DNA from: Pseudomonas matsuisoli
Lineage (GTDB): Bacteria; Pseudomonadota; Gammaproteobacteria; Pseudomonadales; Pseudomonadaceae
Length of the DNA stretch: 64,000 bases
Assembly: GCF_014647635.1 (NCBI RefSeq)
Contig: NZ_BMPO01000002.1
Coordinates: 496,001-560,000 of the forward strand
Direction of reading: 5' to 3'
The notes beneath the pieces were generated by a model. It worked only from the letters and a program-made list of their open reading frames with translations, searched no databases and was not told the origin of the DNA. Of this stretch, positions 44,602-52,161 are shown one piece after another. Every line of letters starts with the position of its first letter. The stretch's first letter is position 1. The position numbers and the translations under genes were made by a program.

Positions 44602-44907
44602 CTACTCAGGGACATAGATCATGCGTCCGTCATTCAATCGATAGGTAATGCCGGCTTTCGCACCCTCGCCCTCTCCAATCTCACCACTGGCCTGATACTC
44701 CTTCAGCTCTTTGCCGTCCTTGACCAGCATGCGCATATTCGCCTCGCCTGGATTCTCCACGACGATAACGTTCTCGCTATTGAACGGATTCAGCGGGTTT
44801 TGCACGATCACGATCATCAGGATGCCGATCACTACCAGGAACAGATCGATGAGATTGACGACGGAAAGGATGGGATCATCTGCCTCGTCATGATCAAGAA
44901 AGCGCAT
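44602..44907 (-). CDS. DUF2149 ExbD-like membrane protein
   Basis: A 101-residue protein: a short cytoplasmic N-terminus with acidic residues (LDHDEADDPILSVVNLIDLFLV), one transmembrane helix (about 18-40) and a small soluble domain. This matches DUF2149, whose topology mirrors ExbD/TolR; Asp21 at the helix start could be the proton-carrying residue. It overlaps the ExbB-like gene, so the two presumably form an inner-membrane proton-driven complex. No activity is proven for the family. Confidence 0.8.
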   Translation of the reverse strand: MRFLDHDEADDPILSVVNLIDLFLVVIGILMIVIVQNPLNPFNSENVIVVENPGEANMRMLVKDGKELKEYQASGEIGEGEGAKAGITYRLNDGRMIYVPE

Positions 44908-45383
44908 CAGGCGGCATCCCTACCGCGCTCGACGTCGCGCAGCTCCTGCAACAGCCAGCGACGGCGAATCGTCAGGATGAAAAAAGTGATGCTCGCAGCA
45001 AGCAACGCCAATATCACTGCCGAGAACGCGACCACGAGATTTTCGCCAATGCCGGCAGCATCGTTACGCGTCAGCGCGAGCAGTGCGGGCCCCATGGGAA
45101 TCATCGTGGCGACGAGACCGAGCATTGGTGCACTGCGCGAAGTGATACGCAGCCATTCAAGGCGGCGGAGAATCACCAGTTCGAGGTCGTCGCTCGTACC
45201 GCCATGTTGGTTTTGCCATGAACGAAGAACGGATCGATAAGTCCCGTTACGCCGCTGCCATCCTTCCGTCAAGAACGCACCCAGGGCGATGACGGCATAC
45301 AGCAGCGCGATCAAGATGAGCGCTAATACCGGCGTGAGAAACACACTGGATAGCTGATAGAGCGTTGATTCCAAAACGTTCAT
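44907..45383 (-). CDS. MotA/TolQ/ExbB-family proton channel protein
   Basis: A 158-residue membrane protein shorter than ordinary ExbB (about 240). It has a first helix (TPVLALILIALLYAVIALGAFL), a cytoplasmic loop with RLEWLRITSRSAPMLGLVATMIPMGPALL and a last helix (AFSAVILALLAASITFFIL). The SAPMLGLVATMIPMGP stretch is the family's core helix motif (PxLGLLGTVxGM-like). Its start overlaps the CobN-like stop and its end overlaps the DUF2149 gene. It likely converts proton flow into work on the periplasmic CobN-like protein or on the neighbouring receptor. Confidence 0.85.
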   Translation of the reverse strand: MNVLESTLYQLSSVFLTPVLALILIALLYAVIALGAFLTEGWQRRNGTYRSVLRSWQNQHGGTSDDLELVILRRLEWLRITSRSAPMLGLVATMIPMGPALLALTRNDAAGIGENLVVAFSAVILALLAASITFFILTIRRRWLLQELRDVERGRDAA

Positions 45384-48300
45384 TTAATGCGATTTCCTGA
45401 AGGTTCGAACATGACAGCCCGGCCGTTGCGCCGCCACTGGGCCACGGCGCCGAGGAGCAACGCGCACAGCAGCGCAAGAGCGGCCAGTACGATCGGCCAT
45501 TGTTGGTGTGGGACTTCGGATGGCGCGGGGACTTCCCGGAGCACTTGACCGCTGACGGTATCCACACTGGATTCGGACGCGTCGTTGGCAGGCGTTGTGT
45601 CGTTCGTTGCGCCTTCACCTGCAGCCATTCCGAACCCCGCACTCATCTGCGCGATGAACGCTTGCGTGGTCGCGTTACCTGCATCCGCGCCCTTCTCTTC
45701 GGTCAGCGTCTGATAACGCGCGGCGAGCGACTGCCGTGTTTGCTCGTCCGCGTCCCAATACCCCTTTCGTACGGCCTCGGCCATGCGCTCTATCAGCTGT
45801 GCCTGCGCCGTCGGGTTATGAGCTTCGAACCATTCGTTGATACCGAGCGCGCGGCTATCCGCAATGAAGGTGTCATGCAACGCTTGCCATTGATCCGCGC
45901 ACACCATGTGTCGGTCCATGGCTTGCCAGCCCCACAGATTATTGGTGACGTTCAAGATTTCCAGCGTGCCGGCATAACCCTCGTTCTGCATCGCGCCGAT
46001 CCACTGCGGGTTGAGGTAACGGCTGCGCAGCTCTGCCGACAGGAAGCCTGCAGCGCCCTCGGTCTTGGGCGTGGCTTTGCGTAAATCGGCGATATAGAGC
46101 GACGGACTTTCCCCATCCAACCGGCGAATGGCGGAGGACAATCCACCGAGGTATTCGAATGCATGATCCGTGGAAAGCACGCCGTGCAGCTCAGATGAAC
46201 GCGCCAGCACGGCGGCTTGCGTACCTCGCAGCTGTTCGGCGAAGAGATTCACCCCAGCTTGAGTTTCGCCCCACCCGTGGCGACCGTAGGCGTATTGCAA
46301 GCGATCCAGATATTGATCAGCCAATGCGCTATCGTCGTCCCATTCCGTCGAAGCACCTGCAAGCTGGGACACGCCCGTGCCGTAATCGCCCGGCGCGTTA
46401 CTGAACAGCCGCAAACGGGACAACCGCTCCGCTTCATCCTTCGCCACGCCTTGCGCTTGCAGCGCTTCGGCTTGCGCCCGGCTATTGGCGGCAATCGCAT
46501 TGTTTGGCTCATTGAGCACGGCCAGTTCATCGATGGCCTCGGCAAGCAGCCGCATGAACCCGTCGAACTGATCGCGGTAGACACTCGTTACCTGCACCAC
46601 CACATCGATACGCGGGTGTTTCATCTCGCTTGCCGGGATGATCTCCAGGGCTTTAACCCGGCCACCCGCGTCCCAGACCGGACGCAACCCAAGCGCGTGA
46701 AGCACCTCGCTTTCCAGAATGCCAAGGTGGCGCATCGCCTCGGACGACCATAGGCTGAACGCAAGCTTGGTGGGTGCGACGCCATCGTGTTCGGAACGGT
46801 AGCGCTCCACCAATTGATCCAGGGCTTCGCCACCGGCCTCGTATGCCGCCCGCGTCGGCAGCTTGTCCGCTTCGAACGCATAGAGGTTGCGACCACTCGG
46901 CACATCCGGATTTCGCACGGGATCACCGCCCGGACCCGGCGCGACCAATCGACCGTCCAACCCGGCCAGTAATGACTCAAGCTCCTCAGGGTGTTCGAGG
47001 TTTGCGTAAGAGGTACGCGCTTTGGCTAACAGCTCGCGCAGTTCGGCAGAGTCGATCTCATCCAGCGGGCGCTCATTGCCCAGATAGTCGCGCAAGGTTC
47101 GATAGGCCGGGCTCGCTTTCAGCGCGTCGAGGTGCAACGCCAAGGGTTCGTCGCCGTCGATCCCCAATGCGGCCAGGTACGGTTTCCCCAATTGCTGTAA
47201 CACGGTGACGCTTCGCAGCTCTTCCGCGGCGGGCTCACCAAAGGTATGCAGGCCCAGGGGCGCATTCGCAGCGGCGAGTCGATGGAGATGATCATGCACT
47301 GCAGCAAGGAAGCCTGCGAAGTCACTGCGGACCTCGGATCCAGTCCAGCCAACGTCCGCCATTAGGCCACTTCGCAGGGACAGCGCCTCGATACGCGCTT
47401 CAGTTGCCTGGCGCACGGCGCCCTCTTCTAGCTGTTCATGCTCATGAATGAGGGCGTGCAGGTCGCGCAGTTCGTCGTAAAGACCGGCGGGTGCGAATGG
47501 CGGTGTTTGATGGCTCACCGTCACTGCACGGCCACGACGGCGCGCCTGCATCGCTTCGCCAATGTTGTCCTGGATATAGGGGTAAAACGTCGGTACGTCA
47601 CCCACGGCGAGAAATGGATAGTCATAGGCCCAGAGCCCCCGGTCTTTCCCCGGTAGCCATTCCTGCGTGCCATGGGTCCCGAAATGCACGAGCGCGTCCG
47701 CGCCGAAGCGTTCACGCAGATAAAAATAGGTGGCGAGATAACGGTGATCAGGTGGGACGTGTGTGTCGTGATAGTTCTCGCCAGGCCGTCCACCCCGTGG
47801 CGCTTGTGGCAACACCAATACATTGCCGAGCGAGAGCCGCGGGATGACAAAACTAACGATGTCACGGACGGTACGTAGCGAAGCCTCTTCGTCTGGTTGG
47901 CCCCAGCGCAGGAGGACGGGTTCTCGAACGCTTTGCGGCAGATGTTCAAACCACGCGGTGTAGCGCGACAATGGAAAGGCTTCAGCCAGATCGTCATGCA
48001 GCAACGTCTCCAGCGTTTCCGGACGATAGAAACCCGCAAGCAACCGTTGGCCGCCGTCGATGAAGAACGCCTCGTCATGCGCCTCAGCGCCATAGCCGGC
48101 ATCTTTCAGTGCTCTCGATAAATGAGCCAGGCTGCGTGGAATATTCAGGTTCGACGCCGCGATGTTTCGCTCGCCGCCGGGATGATTCCAGAACATCACC
48201 GCGATACGCTTTTCGGCTTCCGGCTTATGCCGTAAACGCGCTAGCCGCTCAGCTTTACCCAGCAGCGCATCGACCTGTTCTTCTATCGGAGCCGGTTCGC

Positions 48301-49261
48301 CATTTTCCACCGCAGCGATGACCAAAGGGTCCACCATGCCCCAGCTTTCAGGCAGGGCCATCAGCGAGACCGCGCTACGCTGCGCAATGCCTGTACTGCC
48401 CGCACGCCATGCATCGCGGCTGCCCTCGCGCGACGTGAATGCCTGCAGGACAGGAATATCGAGCGCTTCCAGCTCAACCTTTCGCGCCGCGCCATTCTGC
48501 ATATGCTGAAGATTGACAAGTACGTCGACATCAGCGGGTTTCAACATGCGCTGGAGGGCATCGCTCAGCGCATCGTCGAACCAAAACACCAGCGGTAGCA
48601 TGCCGCGAGCCTCGGTCTTGCGAATCAGATCGTCAACGAGCTGCAATTGCCCGTCGACGATGCTTCCTCGATGGATCGCGAATGCTACCCGCGCGGCATC
48701 TTGAGGCCAGCGTCCGCTGCCCCAGCGCAGGTAGGCCTCAGGATCCGTGAAGTTGCCCGGCGCATCCGGATGGTAGATTCCGCTTTCCGCTAGTGTTTCG
48801 GGCTGCGGAATGCTGGATGTCGCGAGGCCCGAACGCCAATTCCGCAGATAGGCAAACAGATGACGCCCATTGCGCTCCCCACCATTGGCGTAATAACCGA
48901 TCAGCTGCCGTGCGACGCCAGCCGGAAGATTGCCAAACGCTGGCGGGCCGCCGCCCACCCGTATCCAGGGGCTGGTAATGGTTTCGAGTAAGTCGCCCAG
49001 GGCGTTGGTCACGCGGGTGACGTCCGATGGACGCGGCGTGTCGAGAATCAGTAGGTCAGCCTCAGACAGCTGAATCGTCGCAGAGGGCGTCACCTGCTGC
49101 GTGTCGAGCGCCGCACCACTGTCTTGCGCCCACGCGCGTAGCTTTTCGAACTTGCCGCTCAGCACAAACTCGCTCGCAACGATGCGCACTTGAATGTCGT
49201 TGGCGCTGGCTGTACCGGAAAACACCAGTACAGAAAAAGCCATCAGCCACCTGCAGATCAT
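45380..49261 (-). CDS. exported, membrane-anchored CobN-like chelatase homologue
   Basis: A 1293-residue homologue of CobN/ChlH, the large subunit of cobalt and magnesium chelatases. Unlike cytoplasmic CobN it has an N-terminal signal peptide (MICRWLMAFSVLVFSGTASA) and a C-terminal helix (about residues 1255-1274, PIVLAALALLCALLLGAV) followed by a short basic tail, which places the body in the periplasm. The family motif HFGTHGTQEWLPGK is present near residue 525, along with MFWNHPGGERN. No CobS/CobT ATPase genes are nearby. The start overlaps the TonB receptor stop, and ExbB/ExbD-like genes follow by overlap. P. aeruginosa has, as I recall, a similar zinc-starvation locus (PA1922-PA1925). 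Substrate unknown; removing or handling metal from an imported chelate is one idea. Confidence 0.9.
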   Translation of the reverse strand: MICRWLMAFSVLVFSGTASANDIQVRIVASEFVLSGKFEKLRAWAQDSGAALDTQQVTPSATIQLSEADLLILDTPRPSDVTRVTNALGDLLETITSPWIRVGGGPPAFGNLPAGVARQLIGYYANGGERNGRHLFAYLRNWRSGLATSSIPQPETLAESGIYHPDAPGNFTDPEAYLRWGSGRWPQDAARVAFAIHRGSIVDGQLQLVDDLIRKTEARGMLPLVFWFDDALSDALQRMLKPADVDVLVNLQHMQNGAARKVELEALDIPVLQAFTSREGSRDAWRAGSTGIAQRSAVSLMALPESWGMVDPLVIAAVENGEPAPIEEQVDALLGKAERLARLRHKPEAEKRIAVMFWNHPGGERNIAASNLNIPRSLAHLSRALKDAGYGAEAHDEAFFIDGGQRLLAGFYRPETLETLLHDDLAEAFPLSRYTAWFEHLPQSVREPVLLRWGQPDEEASLRTVRDIVSFVIPRLSLGNVLVLPQAPRGGRPGENYHDTHVPPDHRYLATYFYLRERFGADALVHFGTHGTQEWLPGKDRGLWAYDYPFLAVGDVPTFYPYIQDNIGEAMQARRRGRAVTVSHQTPPFAPAGLYDELRDLHALIHEHEQLEEGAVRQATEARIEALSLRSGLMADVGWTGSEVRSDFAGFLAAVHDHLHRLAAANAPLGLHTFGEPAAEELRSVTVLQQLGKPYLAALGIDGDEPLALHLDALKASPAYRTLRDYLGNERPLDEIDSAELRELLAKARTSYANLEHPEELESLLAGLDGRLVAPGPGGDPVRNPDVPSGRNLYAFEADKLPTRAAYEAGGEALDQLVERYRSEHDGVAPTKLAFSLWSSEAMRHLGILESEVLHALGLRPVWDAGGRVKALEIIPASEMKHPRIDVVVQVTSVYRDQFDGFMRLLAEAIDELAVLNEPNNAIAANSRAQAEALQAQGVAKDEAERLSRLRLFSNAPGDYGTGVSQLAGASTEWDDDSALADQYLDRLQYAYGRHGWGETQAGVNLFAEQLRGTQAAVLARSSELHGVLSTDHAFEYLGGLSSAIRRLDGESPSLYIADLRKATPKTEGAAGFLSAELRSRYLNPQWIGAMQNEGYAGTLEILNVTNNLWGWQAMDRHMVCADQWQALHDTFIADSRALGINEWFEAHNPTAQAQLIERMAEAVRKGYWDADEQTRQSLAARYQTLTEEKGADAGNATTQAFIAQMSAGFGMAAGEGATNDTTPANDASESSVDTVSGQVLREVPAPSEVPHQQWPIVLAALALLCALLLGAVAQWRRNGRAVMFEPSGNRIK

Positions 49262-51219
49262 CAGAAACTCAACGCGACGCCGACGTGATAGGTACGTCCC
49301 GGTTCGGCGTACACGTAGTTTTCCGAACGGTCAGCAAGGCGCTCGTCACCCAGGTTTTCGATCCCGCCGCGTAGCGTGAGATTTGGCGTCAATCGCTGGC
49401 TGGCTTCGAAATGCCACAGGCTATATGCCGGCAGCCGATAGCCCGAAGCGCCGCTATAGCTCAGTTGGCTGCCGACATACTCCCCGCGGACTTGCGCTTC
49501 GAAGGCCTCGTTGGGCTGCCATTTCAACGCGGTGTTAGCGAGGTGGCGGGAGCGGTCGCCTAGGCGCCGGTCGTTGCTCCGATCGATCGCGTCGAGGTAG
49601 GTGTAGTTGAGGCTTACATTCAGGTTGGCAGGCAGGTCCAGGTCTCCACCTAGCTCGAGCCCGCGGATACGTGCCTTATCGACGTTGTCGTAATTGCGAA
49701 CCTCAGTACCGAAGCGGCCGCAGTTGCTCACACAGACAGTTTGAATCAATCCCCGCACGTTGTTCTGGAAGACGCCAGCGTTCAACGACCAGCCCTCGCC
49801 TGCATAGTCGGCACTGAATTCGTACGTCGTGTTGATTTCTGGCTCGAGATCCGGGTTGCCGTAGATGGTAAAACGTCCGCCTCCGCCAATTGCCGCATAC
49901 CCTGGCGCAAGCTGTTTGAGCGTGGGTGCTTTGAATCCTCGGCCGACGCCGCCTTTGAAGGTCAAGCGCTCGGAGGCATGGTGGACCAGGTAGGCACGCG
50001 GGCTTTTTTGCCAGCCGTAGGCATCGTGATGGTCGAAGCGGCTTCCCAGCACCAACGACCAATCCGGGCTGAACGTCAGCTCATCCTGTAAGAACACTGC
50101 ACGGTGAATGGCGCGATCGTCGCCGCCTACAAAACCGCCGTCTTCAAGCTCTTCACGCCGCCACTCTCCCCCCAGCGTGAACAAGTGCATGTCCCCCATA
50201 GGCACGCCAACACTGCCATCGACGATATCGTCAGTCAGTGTTTGTCGTGGTGATGTGGGCACTACGCCATTGGTGTAGCGATTACGCCTTTCGAGCGTGT
50301 TGCGGTAGGCGCGCAGGCTGCTGGTGCCCCATGTCCAGTCACCGCTATGGGCAATGGAGAATCGCTCGCGCTCGATACGATCCTGCGACTCATACTCGAC
50401 CGGTATACGCCCCCCGGAGCGCGTATTGCGCCAGCGATCTTCTTTGCCTGAACCATAGGACAGGTCGATACGTTGGGCGGTATCCGGCGTCCAGCTCAAG
50501 GTGGCCGTGCCGCTGTGCACGTCGCGTCCCTCAATCTCTGAAATGGCCGGATCATCATCGTCGGCGGTCGCTTGGCGACGCCGCGTTTCACCGGTCAGCG
50601 AAAGGCTTAGACGGTCCTGTACGAGCGGCCCTGAGAGGTAAGCCCCGAGCTGATGCGTCTGGCCGCCATTACCGCCCTCGGTTACACCGCCATTGGCATT
50701 CAGGCTGCCACGCCATTCATCCGTAGCTTTGCGCGTAATCACGTTGACGACGCCGCCCAACGCTTCTGAACCGTATAGCGATGACATCGGCCCTCGAACG
50801 ACTTCGATCCGCTCGATCGCCTCAACCGGGACCCAGCCGAGATCGAAATCCGCATGGGCGATCGCGCCCGCGGCGGTATTGATCCGCTGGCCGTCCACCA
50901 GAATCAACGTGTGATCCGCATTCATGCCGCGGATACTCACGCCCCGCCGCGTCATCCCTACGCCGGTGAACTGCAAACCCGGCGTTCCACGTAGCGCGTC
51001 TTCCAGGTCCTGCACAGGTCGTTGCGCGAGATCATCGCGACCTATGACGGTGACGCTCGCTGGCGCATCCCGGTAGGCACGTTCAGTGGCCGTAGCGGTG
51101 ACGACCACGGACTCTAGGTCTAAAGGCGCTTCTTCGGCACCAGCAGAGAGCGCAATAAACGCAAAGGGAGAAAGCAGGCCGGCGTAAAGCGAACGGCCAC
51201 GGCATCTTGCCTGAAACAT
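49261..51219 (-). CDS. BtuB/CirA-like TonB-dependent receptor, Zur-box linked
   Basis: A 652-residue outer-membrane receptor: signal peptide (about 1-28, ending SAGAEE), TonB box region LESVVVTATATERAYRD, plug (GMTRRGVSIRGMNADHTLILVDGQR; VVRGPMSSLYGSEALGG) and a 22-strand barrel ending HVGVALSF. CGG-AGC before the ATG at 51219 gives GGAG at 5 bases. A Zur operator lies 36 bases upstream, so zinc scarcity should induce this gene and the CobN-like operon behind it. The ligand is probably a zinc chelate or a tetrapyrrole-like molecule; resemblance to BtuB alone does not prove B12. Confidence 0.9.
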   Translation of the reverse strand: MFQARCRGRSLYAGLLSPFAFIALSAGAEEAPLDLESVVVTATATERAYRDAPASVTVIGRDDLAQRPVQDLEDALRGTPGLQFTGVGMTRRGVSIRGMNADHTLILVDGQRINTAAGAIAHADFDLGWVPVEAIERIEVVRGPMSSLYGSEALGGVVNVITRKATDEWRGSLNANGGVTEGGNGGQTHQLGAYLSGPLVQDRLSLSLTGETRRRQATADDDDPAISEIEGRDVHSGTATLSWTPDTAQRIDLSYGSGKEDRWRNTRSGGRIPVEYESQDRIERERFSIAHSGDWTWGTSSLRAYRNTLERRNRYTNGVVPTSPRQTLTDDIVDGSVGVPMGDMHLFTLGGEWRREELEDGGFVGGDDRAIHRAVFLQDELTFSPDWSLVLGSRFDHHDAYGWQKSPRAYLVHHASERLTFKGGVGRGFKAPTLKQLAPGYAAIGGGGRFTIYGNPDLEPEINTTYEFSADYAGEGWSLNAGVFQNNVRGLIQTVCVSNCGRFGTEVRNYDNVDKARIRGLELGGDLDLPANLNVSLNYTYLDAIDRSNDRRLGDRSRHLANTALKWQPNEAFEAQVRGEYVGSQLSYSGASGYRLPAYSLWHFEASQRLTPNLTLRGGIENLGDERLADRSENYVYAEPGRTYHVGVALSF

Positions 51220-51254
51220 TACAGCTCCGAGGATGTCTGACAGATTTGATTTAT

Positions 51255-51271
51255 GAGTTATAACATAACAT
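51255..51271. promoter_or_regulatory. Zur operator shared by the CobN-like operon and rpmE2
   Basis: GAGTTAT-AAC-ATAACAT, with a perfect ATAACAT arm, lies in the 92-base divergent gap between the TonB receptor (minus) and rpmE2 (plus). It can control both promoters. Confidence 0.8.
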
Positions 51272-51311
51272 CATTGGCCGCTAACACGACATCTGTTCTA
51301 AGGAGTTCTGC

Positions 51312-51581
51312 ATGAAACCTGGTATCCATCCTGATTACCGCCCTGTCCTTTTTCACGACACGACAGCTGACGCTTTCTTTCTGATCGGCTCCACCGTAGC
51401 CACCGATCGGACCTACAAGCACACGGATGGCGAGACGTACCCCTACGTCACGCTGGATGTATCCAGCTCTTCTCATCCGGTCTACACCGGTCAACAACGC
51501 CAGACCAAAGTCGAAGGCCGTATCGCGGGCTTCAACAAGCGTTTCGCAGGTTTTGCAGCGGCCAAACCCAGCCAGGAATAA
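51312..51581 (+). CDS. rpmE2: ribosomal protein L31 type B (zinc-free)
   Basis: An 89-residue type B L31 (YkgM-like): [27 protein letters not shown] and the FNKRF tail. It contains no cysteine, unlike zinc-binding type A L31 with its CxxC motifs. Under zinc starvation the C-minus copy replaces L31 on the ribosome and frees zinc (established). The Zur box 41 bases upstream fits. It is divergent from the CobN-like operon. Confidence 0.95.
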   Translation: MKPGIHPDYRPVLFHDTTADAFFLIGSTVATDRTYKHTDGETYPYVTLDVSSSSHPVYTGQQRQTKVEGRIAGFNKRFAGFAAAKPSQE

Positions 51582-51592
51582 CCCGGAAGTAA

Positions 51593-52055
51593 CCGTAGGG
51601 TGGAATCCGGCGGGGCTTCCACCGTCCCCACGTAATTTCAGTCGGATGCTGCAACATGGCGAACGGTGGATTGCGCGACTACATCGCTAATCCACCCTAC
51701 ATCCGACCCTGCCAACCCATTCGAGGTCGCGACCGTAGGGTCGAATCCTGCAGGTTTGTCACCGTTCCCAACGCGCCATCAATCGGATGCTGCAACGACG
51801 TGAATGGTGGATTAACCGCCTGCACCGCTAATCCCCCCAACCTCCGGTTCTGCCAACCAGTTCCAATCTGCGGCCGTAGCGTGACATCCCGCAGGGGCTT
51901 CCACCGTTGTCTGCGCACCGTTAGTCGGATACTGCGACAAGGCAAATGGTGGATTACGCGCCTACGCCGTTATTCCACCTTACATCCGACCTTGCCAACC
52001 AATTCCAGCCAGCGACCGTAGGGTGGAACCCGCAGAGCTTCCACCATTCATCATA
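51593..52055. repeat. tandem ~140-bp repeats, three copies plus a partial
   Basis: The word CCGTAG recurs at 51593, 51733, 51874 and 52016, giving spacings of 140, 141 and 142 bases. Each unit contains GTAGGGTGGAA...CTTCCACCGT, CGGATGCTGCAAC, a GGTGGATTAC/GTAATCCACC-like inverted pair and CATCCGACC...TGCCAACC. Copies have diverged by substitutions. This explains the 580-base gap between rpmE2 and znuD; no coding signal is seen. The words match the single-copy repeats at 17616 and 27246. Confidence 0.85.
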
Positions 52056-52112
52056 TTTGCCGGCCATCCACTAACCGAGCGCTGAGCACTCTCAAGACCG
52101 CAACATTTTGAA

Positions 52113-52129
52113 ATGTTATGTAGTAACAT
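52113..52129. promoter_or_regulatory. Zur operator for the znuD-type receptor
   Basis: ATGTTAT-GTA-GTAACAT is a near-perfect palindrome ending 32 bases before the receptor start, overlapping the probable promoter. Confidence 0.82.
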
Positions 52130-52161
52130 TTTAGCTCCATCTCCCTATCGGTCTTCTTGCC

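Noticed and set aside
44422-45240. A 272-residue plus-strand frame across the ExbB/ExbD-like genes
   Set aside because: It covers several overlapping minus-strand genes with family matches and has low-complexity Arg/Ser content.
45380-49261. Ordinary cobaltochelatase CobN for B12 synthesis
   Set aside because: Signal peptide, C-terminal anchor, missing CobS/CobT and operon partners argue against the cytoplasmic biosynthetic enzyme.
51593-52055. Possible CRISPR array
   Set aside because: Units are about 140 bases long and repeat along their whole length with no unique spacers of constant size.
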